A DNA stretch of 64,000 nucleotides, from positions 141,144-205,143 of the forward strand of contig JAFQQN010000012.1 in assembly GCA_017410605.1 (NCBI GenBank), read 5' to 3'. The notes under the pieces were generated by a model, which worked only from the letters and a program-made list of their open reading frames with translations, ran no database searches and was not told where the DNA came from. A program made the translations under genes and the position numbers. The DNA comes from Clostridia bacterium (GTDB lineage: Bacteria > Bacillota > Clostridia > Oscillospirales > Acutalibacteraceae). How positions within the stretch are numbered: position 1 is the stretch's first letter; each line of letters opens with the position of its first letter. Positions 9,366 to 18,461 of the stretch are shown one piece after another.

Positions 9366-9968
9366 ATGACAAACAGTAAAATAGGTTTAACAAAATACAT
9401 ATCGGTAGTAGGCATTATGAGTGCAATAGGCTTTGTTTTAATGATGCTGGAGTTTCCTTTGCCATTTCTTATTCCCGGTTTTATTAAGTTTGATTTTTCA
9501 GAGCTTCCGGCACTTATAACAGCCTTTGCCTACGGCCCCCTTTCTGGTGTTTTGGTATGCCTTGTTAAAAATTTGCTTCACCTGTTTTTCACAACCTCTG
9601 CCGGTGTGGGTGAGCTTTCAAACTTTATTTTAGGTGCAATTTTTACCGGGGTTGCAGGTGTTATATATAAGGCAGGTAAAAGCCGAAAATCGGCCCTTAT
9701 AGGCTCGGTCGTAGGTGCAATTACTATGGCCGCTATCAGCGTTTTTACCAACTATTTTGTTGTTTACCCCTGTTTCGAGGTTATTTATGGTATGCCAATG
9801 GAGGCTATTGTGGGTGCATACAAGCTTCTTTTACCCTCGGCTGACACCCTTTTAAAAGCTCTTGTTATTTTCAACTTTCCTTTCAATTTTGCAAAAGGAA
9901 TAATAGATGCCGCAATATGCTTTGCGGTTTATAAAAAGCTTTCGCCAATTCTTAAAATAAGAAAATAA
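9366..9968 (+). CDS. ribU: Riboflavin ECF transporter substrate-binding subunit RibU
   Basis: Six-helix membrane S-component that binds riboflavin and couples to the shared ECF energising module (not in this window). The 200-residue protein has the family landmarks: a hydrophobic N-terminus with MLEFPLPFLIPGFIKFDFSE, KNLLHLFF, and a conserved GELSNFILG segment. The start is ATG 9366, after AGGAGGA; an upstream in-frame TTG lies inside the terminator stem and is rejected. Control by the FMN riboswitch just upstream independently supports a riboflavin or FMN-precursor substrate. Confidence 0.96.
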   Translation: MTNSKIGLTKYISVVGIMSAIGFVLMMLEFPLPFLIPGFIKFDFSELPALITAFAYGPLSGVLVCLVKNLLHLFFTTSAGVGELSNFILGAIFTGVAGVIYKAGKSRKSALIGSVVGAITMAAISVFTNYFVVYPCFEVIYGMPMEAIVGAYKLLLPSADTLLKALVIFNFPFNFAKGIIDAAICFAVYKKLSPILKIRK

Positions 9969-9989
9969 AGACAATTTTAATTTTTTCTC

Positions 9990-10017
9990 TTGACATTTTT
10001 CCCGTTTATGATACAAT
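9990..10017 (+). promoter_or_regulatory. Promoter of the SAM riboswitch-metK unit
   Basis: TTGACA at 9990-9995 and TACAAT at 10012-10017 with a 16-bp spacer, just after the end of ribU. Confidence 0.8.
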
Positions 10018-10040
10018 ATTCATTGCGAAATTTCATATTT

Positions 10041-10135
10041 CCTTATCAAGAGCGGCGGAGGGACAGGCCCTGTGATGCCCGGCAACCTGAATTTTCAAGG
10101 TGCTAAATCCTGCGGCTTAAAGCCGAAAGATGAGG
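10041..10135 (+). promoter_or_regulatory. SAM-I (S-box) riboswitch
   Basis: Conserved S-box blocks are visible: CTTATCAAGAG, GGAGGGACAGGCCC, TGATGCCCGGCAACC, AAGGTGCTAAATCC and GAAAGATGAG. The P1 helix forms between CCTTATC at 10041 and GATGAGG ending at 10135. It precedes a terminator and metK, so SAM should repress synthesis of its own synthetase. Confidence 0.97.
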
Positions 10136-10141
10136 TTTAAC

Positions 10142-10169
10142 AACCGCTCTTTCGACGAGCGGTTTTTTT
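10142..10169 (+). terminator. SAM riboswitch expression-platform terminator
   Basis: An 8-bp stem AACCGCTC/GAGCGGTT with a 7-base loop and a T-run, between the aptamer and the metK ribosome binding site. Confidence 0.92.
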
Positions 10170-10199
10170 AATCCTTAAAATTTTACGGAGGAAAATAAT

Positions 10200-11390
10200 A
10201 TGTCTAAATGGTTATTTACATCTGAATCTGTTACAGAGGGACATCCCGATAAAATAAGCGACAATATTTCTGATGCTGTTTTAGATGCCATAATTGAAAA
10301 AGACCCCAACGCCCGTGTTGCCTGTGAAACCTTCTGCACAACAGGAATGGTTACCGTTATGGGCGAAATCACCACCACTGCAAAGGTTGATATTGCTAAA
10401 ATTGCCAGAAAAGTTATTTGTGACATCGGTTATGACAACGCCGAAAAGGGCTTTGATGGTAACACCTGCGGTGTTTCGGTTGCTATTGACGAGCAATCAA
10501 GCGACATTGCAATGGGTGTTGATAAATCCTTAGAGCAGAAAAACGGCGAAGATGATGAATACAATCTTCACGGCGCGGGTGACCAGGGTATGATGTTTGG
10601 CTTTGCCTGTGACGAAACACCCGAGCTTATGCCTATGCCAATTTCCCTTGCTCACCGCCTTGCCCGCCGCCTTACTGCGGTAAGAAAGAACGGCACTTTG
10701 CCCTATCTTCGTGCCGACGGTAAAACACAGGTAACGGTTGAATATGAAGACGGCAAGCCTGTTAGAATTGAGGCAATTGTTGTATCAAGTCAGCACAGTG
10801 CCGAGGTAGATATTGAAACCCTCAGAAAAGACATTAAGCGTGAGGTTATTGATGCCGAGCTTAAGGGTAATATGATAGACGAAAACACAAAAATCTTTAT
10901 TAATCCCACAGGCCGTTTTGTAATTGGCGGCCCTCAGGGTGATACTGGTCTCACCGGCCGAAAGATTATTGTAGATACCTACGGTGGTTATGCTAAGCAT
11001 GGTGGCGGTGCATTTTCAGGAAAAGATCCCACAAAGGTTGACCGCTCTGCTGCTTATGCCGCCCGTTGGGTTGCCAAAAACATTGTAGCCGCAGGCCTTG
11101 CCAAAAGGGCAGAGGTTCAACTAGCCTATGCCATTGGCGTTGCAAAACCCGTTTCGGTAATGGTTGACACCGCCGGTACAGGTGTGGCCGACGATGAAAT
11201 AATTGCAAAGGCTGTAAATAAGGTGTTCGACCTTCGCCCCCTTGCAATTATAAAAGAGCTTGAGCTTAAAAAGCCCATTTACAAAAATCTTGCCGCATAC
11301 GGTCACGTTGGCAGAACCGATATTGATGTAGCTTGGGAGCGTACAAACCGTACCGAACAGCTAAAAGCCGCATTAGAAGAGCTTAAATAA
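10200..11390 (+). CDS. metK: S-adenosylmethionine synthetase
   Basis: Makes SAM from methionine and ATP in the cytoplasm. The 396-residue protein has normal length, with the N-terminal [13 protein letters not shown] motif carrying the catalytic His, the signature [10 protein letters not shown], and the P-loop-like segment [16 protein letters not shown] near residue 270. The ATG follows GGAGGAAAATAAT. The SAM-I riboswitch and terminator upstream give feedback control. A strong bidirectional terminator follows. Confidence 0.98.
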   Translation: MSKWLFTSESVTEGHPDKISDNISDAVLDAIIEKDPNARVACETFCTTGMVTVMGEITTTAKVDIAKIARKVICDIGYDNAEKGFDGNTCGVSVAIDEQSSDIAMGVDKSLEQKNGEDDEYNLHGAGDQGMMFGFACDETPELMPMPISLAHRLARRLTAVRKNGTLPYLRADGKTQVTVEYEDGKPVRIEAIVVSSQHSAEVDIETLRKDIKREVIDAELKGNMIDENTKIFINPTGRFVIGGPQGDTGLTGRKIIVDTYGGYAKHGGGAFSGKDPTKVDRSAAYAARWVAKNIVAAGLAKRAEVQLAYAIGVAKPVSVMVDTAGTGVADDEIIAKAVNKVFDLRPLAIIKELELKKPIYKNLAAYGHVGRTDIDVAWERTNRTEQLKAALEELK

Positions 11391-11395
11391 GAACG

Positions 11396-11430
11396 AAAAA
11401 ATCGCTTTGGGGTTTCCAAAGCGATTTTTA
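11396..11430. terminator. Bidirectional terminator between metK and serine dehydratase
   Basis: A 14-bp perfect stem around a GGTTT loop, flanked by A-run and T-run, so it can end both converging transcripts. Confidence 0.93.
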
Positions 11431-11436
11431 TTTATC

Positions 11437-12663
11437 TCAATTCTCGTTCATAATAACAGCCAATCCGCCCTCTGAGGTTTCTTTATATTCCTCTAAAATA
11501 TCGTGTCCTGTTTTTCTCATTGCCACAATAACCTTGTCTAGAGAAATTTTTCTGGTATCACTTAAAAATGAGGCAAGACTGACAGCGTTTATCGCCCTCA
11601 TAGCTGCCACCGCATTACGCTCAATGCAAGGAATTTGAACAAGACCGCAAACAGGGTCACAGGTTAGCCCCAAGTGATGCTCAATAGCAATCTCGGCGGC
11701 ATATTCTATTTTGTCCATATTAAGGCCAAAAAGCTCTGCCAAGGCGGCCGCCGCCATAGCGCAGGCCGTTCCAACCTCGGCCTGACAACCGCACTCAGCG
11801 CCCGAAATTGAAGCGTTGGTTTTAACAAGGTTTCCTATTAGTCCGCCGGTTTCAAGGGCTTTTATAATTTGCTCGTCTTTAAATCCGTGTTTTTGTTGCT
11901 GATAGAAAAGCACTGCAGGTAAAACACCCGCCGCGCCGCAGGTTGGCGCAGTAACCACCCTCTCAAAAGAGGCGTTCTGCTCGCTTACGGCAAAGGCAAA
12001 AGCACAAACCATTCTGTTCTCTTTTGTTTCGGCGCTCTCATCTATATGCTGAGCATTGTAAAGATGCTTGGCCTTTTTATGAACCTCTAACCCTCCCGGC
12101 AAAATGCCCTGGTCTTCTATTCCTCTTAATATGGCCGACTTCATTGTGTTCCAAATTTCTTCCATATAAGCCTTAAAATTGTCGCCCTCGGTTTGTTCAA
12201 CATACTGCCAAAGGCGAAAACCCTTTTCCTTGCAATATTCTGCAATATCCTTAAAGGTACGATGGGGATAAATTATAGGCGGTGTTACCAGGTCACAGCC
12301 CTCAAACCTTATACTACCTCCACCCACACTGAACACCCTTTTTCGGTTTATGTCTTTACCATCTTTATAAGCTATTATGTCCATTGTGTTGGGGTGGGGC
12401 AAATTTTCTGACTTAGTGTTAAATTCAACACTACAAGGGTGAGGCTTCATACTTTGAACTGCAACAACATCGGTACCATGCCCCCTGCCCGTTTTGGCCA
12501 AAGAGCCATATAAAACTACCTTAAACTCATCTGCGTCAAGGTTTTGCTCTTTAAAAGTAAGACAGGCCTTTTCAGGGCCCATTGTATGAGAACTTGAGGG
12601 GCCTCGGCCTATTTTATAAAGTTCTTTAAGTGATTCCATACCCTTTATTCTTTCACTTAACAT
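11437..12663 (-). CDS. sdaA: L-serine ammonia-lyase, iron-sulfur-dependent, single chain
   Basis: Deaminates L-serine to pyruvate and ammonia with a [4Fe-4S] cluster. The 408-residue protein joins the beta domain (N-terminal GPSSSHTMGPEKA) and the alpha domain (APTCGAAGVLPA, GAECGCQAEVGTA, CDPVCGLVQIPC). The cysteines in the last three segments are candidate cluster ligands. The ATG at 12663 follows GGCGGAGATGGA; a second ATG 24 bp downstream is possible. The gene stands alone between a bidirectional terminator and the M29 aminopeptidase, which lies 36 bp upstream on the same strand, so the two may be co-transcribed for amino-acid use. Confidence 0.93.
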   Translation of the reverse strand: MLSERIKGMESLKELYKIGRGPSSSHTMGPEKACLTFKEQNLDADEFKVVLYGSLAKTGRGHGTDVVAVQSMKPHPCSVEFNTKSENLPHPNTMDIIAYKDGKDINRKRVFSVGGGSIRFEGCDLVTPPIIYPHRTFKDIAEYCKEKGFRLWQYVEQTEGDNFKAYMEEIWNTMKSAILRGIEDQGILPGGLEVHKKAKHLYNAQHIDESAETKENRMVCAFAFAVSEQNASFERVVTAPTCGAAGVLPAVLFYQQQKHGFKDEQIIKALETGGLIGNLVKTNASISGAECGCQAEVGTACAMAAAALAELFGLNMDKIEYAAEIAIEHHLGLTCDPVCGLVQIPCIERNAVAAMRAINAVSLASFLSDTRKISLDKVIVAMRKTGHDILEEYKETSEGGLAVIMNEN

Positions 12664-12699
12664 TCCATCTCCGCCTTCAAGCTTAAATTCTTTGTTAAA

Positions 12700-13923
12700 T
12701 CAAAATGCCCAGGTTCCGTTTTCGAAAATCTGAACCTTGTTACCGTTTTTATCAATTCCAACAATATTTAAATCTCGGCTGCCTATCATAAAATCCTCGT
12801 GAATAATGCTGTCGTTTATGCCCATTTCTCGGCACTGCTCAAAGGTCATATCTTCAAATCCTTCTATACAATCATTAAACCCGGCACCTAAAGCCAAATG
12901 GCAGGAAGCATTCTCATCAAAAAGGGTGTTATAAAAAAGTATTCCTGATTCATTTATAGGCGACTCAAAGGGTACCAAAGCACATTCCCCAAGATAACCG
13001 GCATTTTCGTCCATAGAAAGCATTTTGCCCAAAAGCTCTTCGTTCTTTTCGGCCTTATATTCTACCACCTTACCCTCTTTAAAGGTGAGTGTAAAGTTTT
13101 CAATAAGCTGAGCCTGGTAGGAAAGGGGCATAGTAGATACCACAGTACCCTCTGCCTTGCCCTTCATAGGTGTAATAAACACCTCTTCACTTGGTATGTT
13201 GGCATTATAGGTCACTCCACCTATTGTATCTCCCGCGCCGCCTAAAAATTTGGTGCCTTCAATAAGCCCAACCTTAAAATCTGTACCGTTAGATGAGCTG
13301 TACCAAAGCTCTTTAAGGCCTAACGAATTAAGATATTTACACCTATCACTAATGTTTTTGTTATGCTCTTCCCATTGCTTTATAGGGTCTGTGTCAGCAC
13401 GGGACGCCTTTAAAATTTCTTCCCAAAGCTTTTCTACTGCGGCCTTGCGGCTAAGAGAAGGGAATAGCTTTTTAGCCCACTTTGCGCCGGGAACAGCGGC
13501 AATGCACCACTGATATTTATTATCCATTCTATCCCTAAAGGGCTTGAAAACCCTTCTTCTTGCCCCAAGAGCCTTAGAATATTTTTCTTGGTTTATTCCT
13601 CCAAGGCCATCTGGGTCTTCTGAAAGAATATAAATCATAGCGGGTAACTTTTCCTCTTGAAGCTTCATTCGCTCAATTTCCCAATTTTCTGTCTTAGAAA
13701 GATTTTTAAGGGTTTTATGGCGCACAGCGAGTTTGGTGAGGGGTTGATAATCCCACCTTACCTCAACCTCACCTGCGCCGGCTTTATAACACTCGTCTAC
13801 TAATATAGCAATAAACTCCGGCTGGTCAAGCTCTGCATTTATAATAACCCATTGATTTTTCTGAATATTTACTCCCTTTGTAGCAATAAGCTTTGCAAAG
13901 GCACGAAGCTTCCTTTTTTGCAT
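12700..13923 (-). CDS. M29-family (AmpS/PepS) metal-dependent aminopeptidase
   Basis: Cytoplasmic aminopeptidase of 407 residues, the usual family length. The N-terminus (LRAFAKLIATKGVNIQKNQWVIINAELDQPEF) fits the M29 N-domain. The C-domain holds probable metal ligands in EEVFITPMKG, GYLGECALVPFESPINESG, ASCHLALGAGF and SIIHEDFMIGS, where Glu, His and Asp residues recur as in thermophilic aminopeptidase T. Followed by serine dehydratase on the same strand. Confidence 0.92.
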   Translation of the reverse strand: MQKRKLRAFAKLIATKGVNIQKNQWVIINAELDQPEFIAILVDECYKAGAGEVEVRWDYQPLTKLAVRHKTLKNLSKTENWEIERMKLQEEKLPAMIYILSEDPDGLGGINQEKYSKALGARRRVFKPFRDRMDNKYQWCIAAVPGAKWAKKLFPSLSRKAAVEKLWEEILKASRADTDPIKQWEEHNKNISDRCKYLNSLGLKELWYSSSNGTDFKVGLIEGTKFLGGAGDTIGGVTYNANIPSEEVFITPMKGKAEGTVVSTMPLSYQAQLIENFTLTFKEGKVVEYKAEKNEELLGKMLSMDENAGYLGECALVPFESPINESGILFYNTLFDENASCHLALGAGFNDCIEGFEDMTFEQCREMGINDSIIHEDFMIGSRDLNIVGIDKNGNKVQIFENGTWAF

Positions 13924-14037
13924 TTTAAATACCCCTTTAGCTATTTTTTTATTAATTTTAACATATTTAAAACTGAAAGTAAATTATTTGTTTAAAATAT
14001 TATGATTAAAAACGGTGACTCTTTTCTTTTTATAATA

Positions 14038-14066
14038 TTGACAATATTATTCTTAAATTTTATAAT
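14038..14066 (+). promoter_or_regulatory. Promoter of the acetyltransferase-epimerase-dehydrogenase genes
   Basis: TTGACA at 14038-14043 and TATAAT at 14061-14066 with a 17-bp spacer, 33 bp before the first ATG. Both hexamers match consensus. Confidence 0.85.
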
Positions 14067-14099
14067 GTTTATGTAAAATTTTTTTCAGAGGCTTAAAAT

Positions 14100-14591
14100 A
14101 TGAAAATTATAAAGGCTGAACCTTGCCACACCCCAAAAATTATGACCATATATAAAAATGCCGTTTCTTATATGCGAAAAAACGGCAACCTCAACCAATG
14201 GGTAAACGGTTACCCCGGCCAAGCCCTTATAGAAAAGGATATTAAAAATGGCAATTGCTATGTCTTAATGGAAAAAGAAAATATTTTAGCTGTCTTTTGT
14301 TATTTTGAGGGTGTTGAGCCTACATACGTAAATATTTTTCATGGCAATTGGCTTAATAATGAGCCTTACGGCACCATTCACCGCATTGCGGTGGCCGAAA
14401 ACGCACATGGTAGCGGTGCCGCAGAATTTTGTTATAATTTTTGCCTTAAAAAGGTTAAAAACCTTAGAATAGATACCCACCGCGATAATATTCCAATGCA
14501 AAAATCCCTTGCCAAAAGCGGTTTTGCAAAATGTGGAATAATTTACCTTGAAAATGGCGATGAAAGAATTGCCTTTCACAAAACAGTTTAA
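14100..14591 (+). CDS. GNAT-family N-acetyltransferase
   Basis: 163-residue protein with the GNAT fold. The N-terminal helix (KAEPCHTPKIMTIYKNAV), the central strands (YGTIHRIAVAENAHGSGAAEFCYNF), which replace the acetyl-CoA pyrophosphate loop Q/RxxGxG/A, and the C-terminal segment DTHRDNIPMQKSLAKSGFAKCGIIYL are clearly recognisable. The substrate is unknown. First gene after a consensus promoter; the aldose-epimerase-like gene follows after 36 bp. Confidence 0.85.
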   Translation: MKIIKAEPCHTPKIMTIYKNAVSYMRKNGNLNQWVNGYPGQALIEKDIKNGNCYVLMEKENILAVFCYFEGVEPTYVNIFHGNWLNNEPYGTIHRIAVAENAHGSGAAEFCYNFCLKKVKNLRIDTHRDNIPMQKSLAKSGFAKCGIIYLENGDERIAFHKTV

Positions 14592-14627
14592 CGGGCAAGA
14601 AGCAGTCTGCCCGAAAGGAGAATAACT

Positions 14628-15479
14628 ATGGTAACAATTAAAAACCGGCACCTAACCGTAAAAATTGCCAAGCTTGGCGCTGAGCTTAGAAGTGTAGAAC
14701 AAAACGGTAAAGAACTTATGTGGCAAGGTCACCCCGAAATTTGGACAGGGTGTTCACCTATTCTTTTCCCCATTTGCGGAGGTCTTAAGGAAGATAAATT
14801 TGTTTTCGAGGGCAATGAATATATTCTACCCAAGCACGGATACGCAAGACACACCCTTTTCGAGGTTGAAAGGCTGGAAGAAGATTCTGTAACCTTTCTT
14901 CATACCTCTAATGAAGAAACAAAAAAATGCTTTCCCTTTGATTATGAGCTAAGGGTTATTTTTAGCCTTAAGAAAAACTCTCTTGAAACCGAATATAATG
15001 TAACCAATACCGGTAACGGTAAGATGTATTTTTCAGTAGGCTCTCACGAGGCGTACGCAACCCCAGAGGGCATTGAAGATTATGATATTATTTTCCCCGA
15101 AAAGGTTACGCTTAATACCAGTGCCCTTTATGGCAATATTGTAGCCAAAGCTACAGCTCCTATTATAAAAGACACCAATGTTTTACCCCTTTATGAAAGC
15201 TATTTTGCCATAGACGCTCTGGTTTTCAGAAACTGCCCTGTGAAATCTGCCGCCCTTCGCAACAGGAAAACCGGCAAAAAAATAACAGTAGATTTTCCCG
15301 GTGCTTCAAGCCTTCTTTTGTGGCACAAGCCTAATGCCGGTTATATGTGTGTTGAGCCTTGGGTTGGTATTCCCGATATTGAGGGAAGCGGTTATGACAT
15401 AACCGAAAAAGAGGGAATTATAACCCTCGATGCCAACAAGGTGTTCAGCGACATTCACACCATAACCTTTGAAGCCTAA
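14628..15479 (+). CDS. Aldose 1-epimerase family protein (LacX-like)
   Basis: 283-residue galactose-mutarotase-fold protein. Typical landmarks are ILFPICGGLKEDKF near residue 45, the histidine-containing PKHGYARHTLFEVE and GSHEAYATP, and a C-terminal LLLWHKPNAGYMCVEPW. The short form resembles LacX-like proteins that act on hexose or hexose-6-phosphate anomers. The GAAAGGAG ribosome site precedes the ATG. The next gene begins 1 bp after the stop. Confidence 0.88.
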   Translation: MVTIKNRHLTVKIAKLGAELRSVEQNGKELMWQGHPEIWTGCSPILFPICGGLKEDKFVFEGNEYILPKHGYARHTLFEVERLEEDSVTFLHTSNEETKKCFPFDYELRVIFSLKKNSLETEYNVTNTGNGKMYFSVGSHEAYATPEGIEDYDIIFPEKVTLNTSALYGNIVAKATAPIIKDTNVLPLYESYFAIDALVFRNCPVKSAALRNRKTGKKITVDFPGASSLLLWHKPNAGYMCVEPWVGIPDIEGSGYDITEKEGIITLDANKVFSDIHTITFEA

Positions 15480-15480
15480 A

Positions 15481-16362
15481 ATGACCTTGAACAAGTGGCT
15501 TGAAAAAAATACCGTTTCCCTTAAGGGGAAGATTGTTGCCATTACAGGCTCCACCGGGGGACTGGGAAGAGAGCTTTGTTTTTATTTGGCAATGCTAGGG
15601 GCAGACCTTGTGTTGGTAGACCGAAACTTCACAAAATCCAATTCCCTTAAAGAAGAGATAATAAACGCCTTTCCCAAAAGCAAGGTAACGCTTATAACCG
15701 CCGATATGGAGGATTTTTCTTCTGTTAAGGCGGCTACAATTAAACTTATCTCCCTTAATATATATGCCCTTATTTTAAATGCCGGTGCATATAGCATACC
15801 CCGAAAAACCACCGACCTTGGCTTTGACAACCTTTTTCAGATAAATTTTATAAGTCCTTATTATATGGCACGAAAACTATTGCCCTACTTAGAGAAAAAC
15901 AACGGCAGGGTTGTGGCGGTAGGTAGTATTGCTCATAATTATTCCAAAGCCAAAAATGAAGATATTGATTTCAGCAAGGTAAAAGCCAACAGCAAGGCCT
16001 ATGGTAATGCAAAACGCTTTTTAATGTTTTCCTTGTGGGAACTTTTTAAGGATAAGGCCTCGCCTATTCTTGCTATAACCCACCCCGGCATAACCTTTAC
16101 GGGAATTACAAACCATTACCCAAAGGTTATTTTTGCACTCATAAAGCACCCTATGAAGGTTGTTTTTATGAAGCCTAAAAAAGCCGCTCTTTCGGTTTTA
16201 AACGGGCTTTTTGAAGCCACACCTCACAATAACTGGATAGGCCCTCGCTTTTTCGGTATATGGGGTCTGCCAAAAAGAACCCTTCTTAAAACCTGTACAC
16301 CAGAAGAACAACAATTTATTTTGAGTACCGCAGAAAAAATTTTCAAATCCTTAGAAAAGTAA
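15481..16362 (+). CDS. Short-chain dehydrogenase/reductase
   Basis: 293-residue SDR enzyme. Seen: the NAD(P)-binding loop TGSTGGLGR, the NAG motif (ILNAGAY), catalytic Ser region VGSIAHNY and the active-site Tyr/Lys in AYGNAKR. A C-terminal hydrophobic extension is reminiscent of eukaryotic-type retinol dehydrogenase-like SDRs. I chose ATG 15481, coupled to the epimerase stop one base upstream; an in-frame TTG at 15469 would add four residues. No separate Shine-Dalgarno is visible. Substrate unknown. Confidence 0.85.
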   Translation: MTLNKWLEKNTVSLKGKIVAITGSTGGLGRELCFYLAMLGADLVLVDRNFTKSNSLKEEIINAFPKSKVTLITADMEDFSSVKAATIKLISLNIYALILNAGAYSIPRKTTDLGFDNLFQINFISPYYMARKLLPYLEKNNGRVVAVGSIAHNYSKAKNEDIDFSKVKANSKAYGNAKRFLMFSLWELFKDKASPILAITHPGITFTGITNHYPKVIFALIKHPMKVVFMKPKKAALSVLNGLFEATPHNNWIGPRFFGIWGLPKRTLLKTCTPEEQQFILSTAEKIFKSLEK

Positions 16363-16366
16363 AATT

Positions 16367-16412
16367 AAAAAGACTGCATTCCTATCCTTTTGGATAAGTT
16401 TGCAGTCTTTTA
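16367..16412. terminator. Terminator between converging genes
   Basis: AAAAGACTGCA pairs with TGCAGTCTTTT; inside the loop ATCC and GGAT can also pair. A and T runs on both flanks suit both directions. Confidence 0.85.
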
Positions 16413-16439
16413 ATTATGGTCATATTTCCAAAGGTAACC

Positions 16440-18317
16440 TTAGTTGTTTGCCTCATTTCGAAGATTACCGGCAGTCTTGTTGTTTTTCTCAAGCCAGTCA
16501 TCATAAGCCGAAAAGCTTCCTGTTTCATTGTCGCGAGCAAAAGCATAGAATGCATCAATATCAACCTGAGTGGGAGCAGAACCGCTTGATGAATTGCCGT
16601 TATCAATAGCATATGCCATATCAAACACACTTATTGAATAGCTTTCACCGTAATAATATTTACCGTTTGAATCCTTTGCGTAGGCCCTTAAAACATAATC
16701 TTCACCAAATTTATCTTTGGGAATATTGGTTAAATAGGCCGTAAACACCTTATAAGTGTCGGTGTCTTCCCAAATTATATCCTTGTTGTCGTCGAAGGCA
16801 ACGCCCCTTGCTTTGGGAATATCATTGTTGTCTAATGTGAAATCTCCGGTTATAAATTCTTTTTTTGTTGCAATAGTACCATATTCAACAATATTATATC
16901 TGTCAATAAATTCCTTGCTAATTCGGTTATAAACCCTAAGACCGTTTTTGCCGGTGCTACTGTTTTCCCCTGTTCTGATAGCCGCTGAGTTGTTGTATGC
17001 TGTATCAATACTTTCTATAACGACAATTCCTGTAAGCTGTGCGGTTTTTCCACCGTAAGTGACGGTCATATTCTGGTGGCCTAAAACATTTTTATCAAAG
17101 CCAAAAATCTCTGCTTTAGCTAAAGGAATAGTAACCTCAAAACCGGTATCATAAGTAAGCTTTATTTCTCCGCCTGTAGGTTCAAATTCTTCCTTACCCT
17201 TTAAATACACCGTCTTGGTAGGCAAAGAAACAATAGAAATTCCTGTAAGGGTTTGTGAAAAATGTGCGTGGGCCTTTACAAGCTCGGGGTAGGGGTAGCC
17301 AACCTCACCGTCCATTGTCCAAACCTCGTCAAAATCAAACCCGGCAAAAGCCTCGCTATTCTTCATTTGTTCTAAAGTGAGTGCAGTGACTGTGTCTGTT
17401 CCCTTACCTACACCCAAGCCCTTAACGATGTCATAATAACAGTTAGTAAGGGTGGTGGCTGTTTCTTTATTATATCCCAAAATTCCACCAAAGAATTTAT
17501 AGTTAACACCAACAGAAAGGCTATAACAGTTTGTGATACAGCCCGACTCACTTCCGCCTACAATGCCACCGCTATAGTCGCCTGTTATTCTTCCACCGCT
17601 ATAACAATTTTCAATTGTTCCGCCTTTGTTGTACCCGGCGACCATACCACTATAGGTTAATGGGCTTGTGGCTGAAGCTGAGTAAACACTGCCAAATACA
17701 TAGCATCCTAAGATTGTTCCGGTATTATACCCGGCAACCGCACCAACATACATAGGCTTACTATTAGTGGCCTTGCCGTAAAGCGATTCAACCTGCAAAG
17801 AAACATTTTTAATTGTGCCGGAGTTATAACCGAAAAGACCCATCGTTGGTGAAATTGTAGGAGTAATATTTCCGCCTATAATGTAGTCGCCCGACCATTC
17901 ATCGTCGCCACTGCTTGAAACCGCAAGACTTGCCGCCTTGCCCGAATTATATATTTTAAGCCCTGAAATAGCAAAACCGTTTCCGTCAAAGCTACCACTA
18001 AAGGGTATAGAAGAGGTTCCTACAGGCGTCCAAAATTTACCGTTGTTATAAAAAGAGCCACCTTCAGCAAAATCCTCTTCAGTGAAAACAATATCTGCAC
18101 CCAGCTTATAATGGCCGGTTAGACCTTTTCTTATTAAATTAAGCTGAGCAGGAGTAGTAATAATGTAAGGATTTTCTGTGCTTCCATCACCCGAAGCGAA
18201 AGAGGCTTCTGCAAAAACCGTTGCACCTGTAAGATTAAAAGAACACATTAAAATACCAAGGGAAAGCAGGAAAACTATAATTTTTTTAAAACTCTTCATA
18301 AGTTTCTCCTTCAACAC
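16440..18317 (-). CDS. Secreted GLUG-repeat and Ig-like protein with a C-terminal domain shared with the SGNH protein
   Basis: 625-residue exported protein with a signal peptide (KKIIVFLLSLGILMCSF ... VFAEA). Residues of about 110-300 hold GLUG-type repeats (VAGYNTGTILGCYVFGS, VAGYNKGGTIENCYSGG, GILGYNKE), common in cell-surface adhesins. Next comes a group-3 bacterial Ig-like domain (ISIVSLPTKTVYLKGKEEFEPTGG ... VTYGGKTAQ). The last 180 residues (from AYNNSAAIRTGENS to LRNEANN) are a clear homologue of the N-terminal part of the protein at 32912-34834. No LPXTG or S-layer anchor is visible, so it may be released or held non-covalently. Own promoter upstream. Confidence 0.85.
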   Translation of the reverse strand: MLKEKLMKSFKKIIVFLLSLGILMCSFNLTGATVFAEASFASGDGSTENPYIITTPAQLNLIRKGLTGHYKLGADIVFTEEDFAEGGSFYNNGKFWTPVGTSSIPFSGSFDGNGFAISGLKIYNSGKAASLAVSSSGDDEWSGDYIIGGNITPTISPTMGLFGYNSGTIKNVSLQVESLYGKATNSKPMYVGAVAGYNTGTILGCYVFGSVYSASATSPLTYSGMVAGYNKGGTIENCYSGGRITGDYSGGIVGGSESGCITNCYSLSVGVNYKFFGGILGYNKETATTLTNCYYDIVKGLGVGKGTDTVTALTLEQMKNSEAFAGFDFDEVWTMDGEVGYPYPELVKAHAHFSQTLTGISIVSLPTKTVYLKGKEEFEPTGGEIKLTYDTGFEVTIPLAKAEIFGFDKNVLGHQNMTVTYGGKTAQLTGIVVIESIDTAYNNSAAIRTGENSSTGKNGLRVYNRISKEFIDRYNIVEYGTIATKKEFITGDFTLDNNDIPKARGVAFDDNKDIIWEDTDTYKVFTAYLTNIPKDKFGEDYVLRAYAKDSNGKYYYGESYSISVFDMAYAIDNGNSSSGSAPTQVDIDAFYAFARDNETGSFSAYDDWLEKNNKTAGNLRNEANN

Positions 18318-18353
18318 TAAATAATGACAAAAATATAAAATATATACTTAGTT

Positions 18354-18382
18354 ATTATATCATTTAATTTGCATTAAAACAA
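18354..18382 (-). promoter_or_regulatory. Promoter of the GLUG-repeat surface protein
   Basis: On the minus strand TTGTTT (18382-18377) and TATAAT (18359-18354), 17 bp apart, about 37 bp before the start codon. Confidence 0.65.
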
Positions 18383-18461
18383 GGGTAAACAATAAACAAA
18401 AAAATTGCCCTGCCTTTGGTTAAAAAGCAGAGCTAATTTTTAACAATTATACTTGTTCTGT

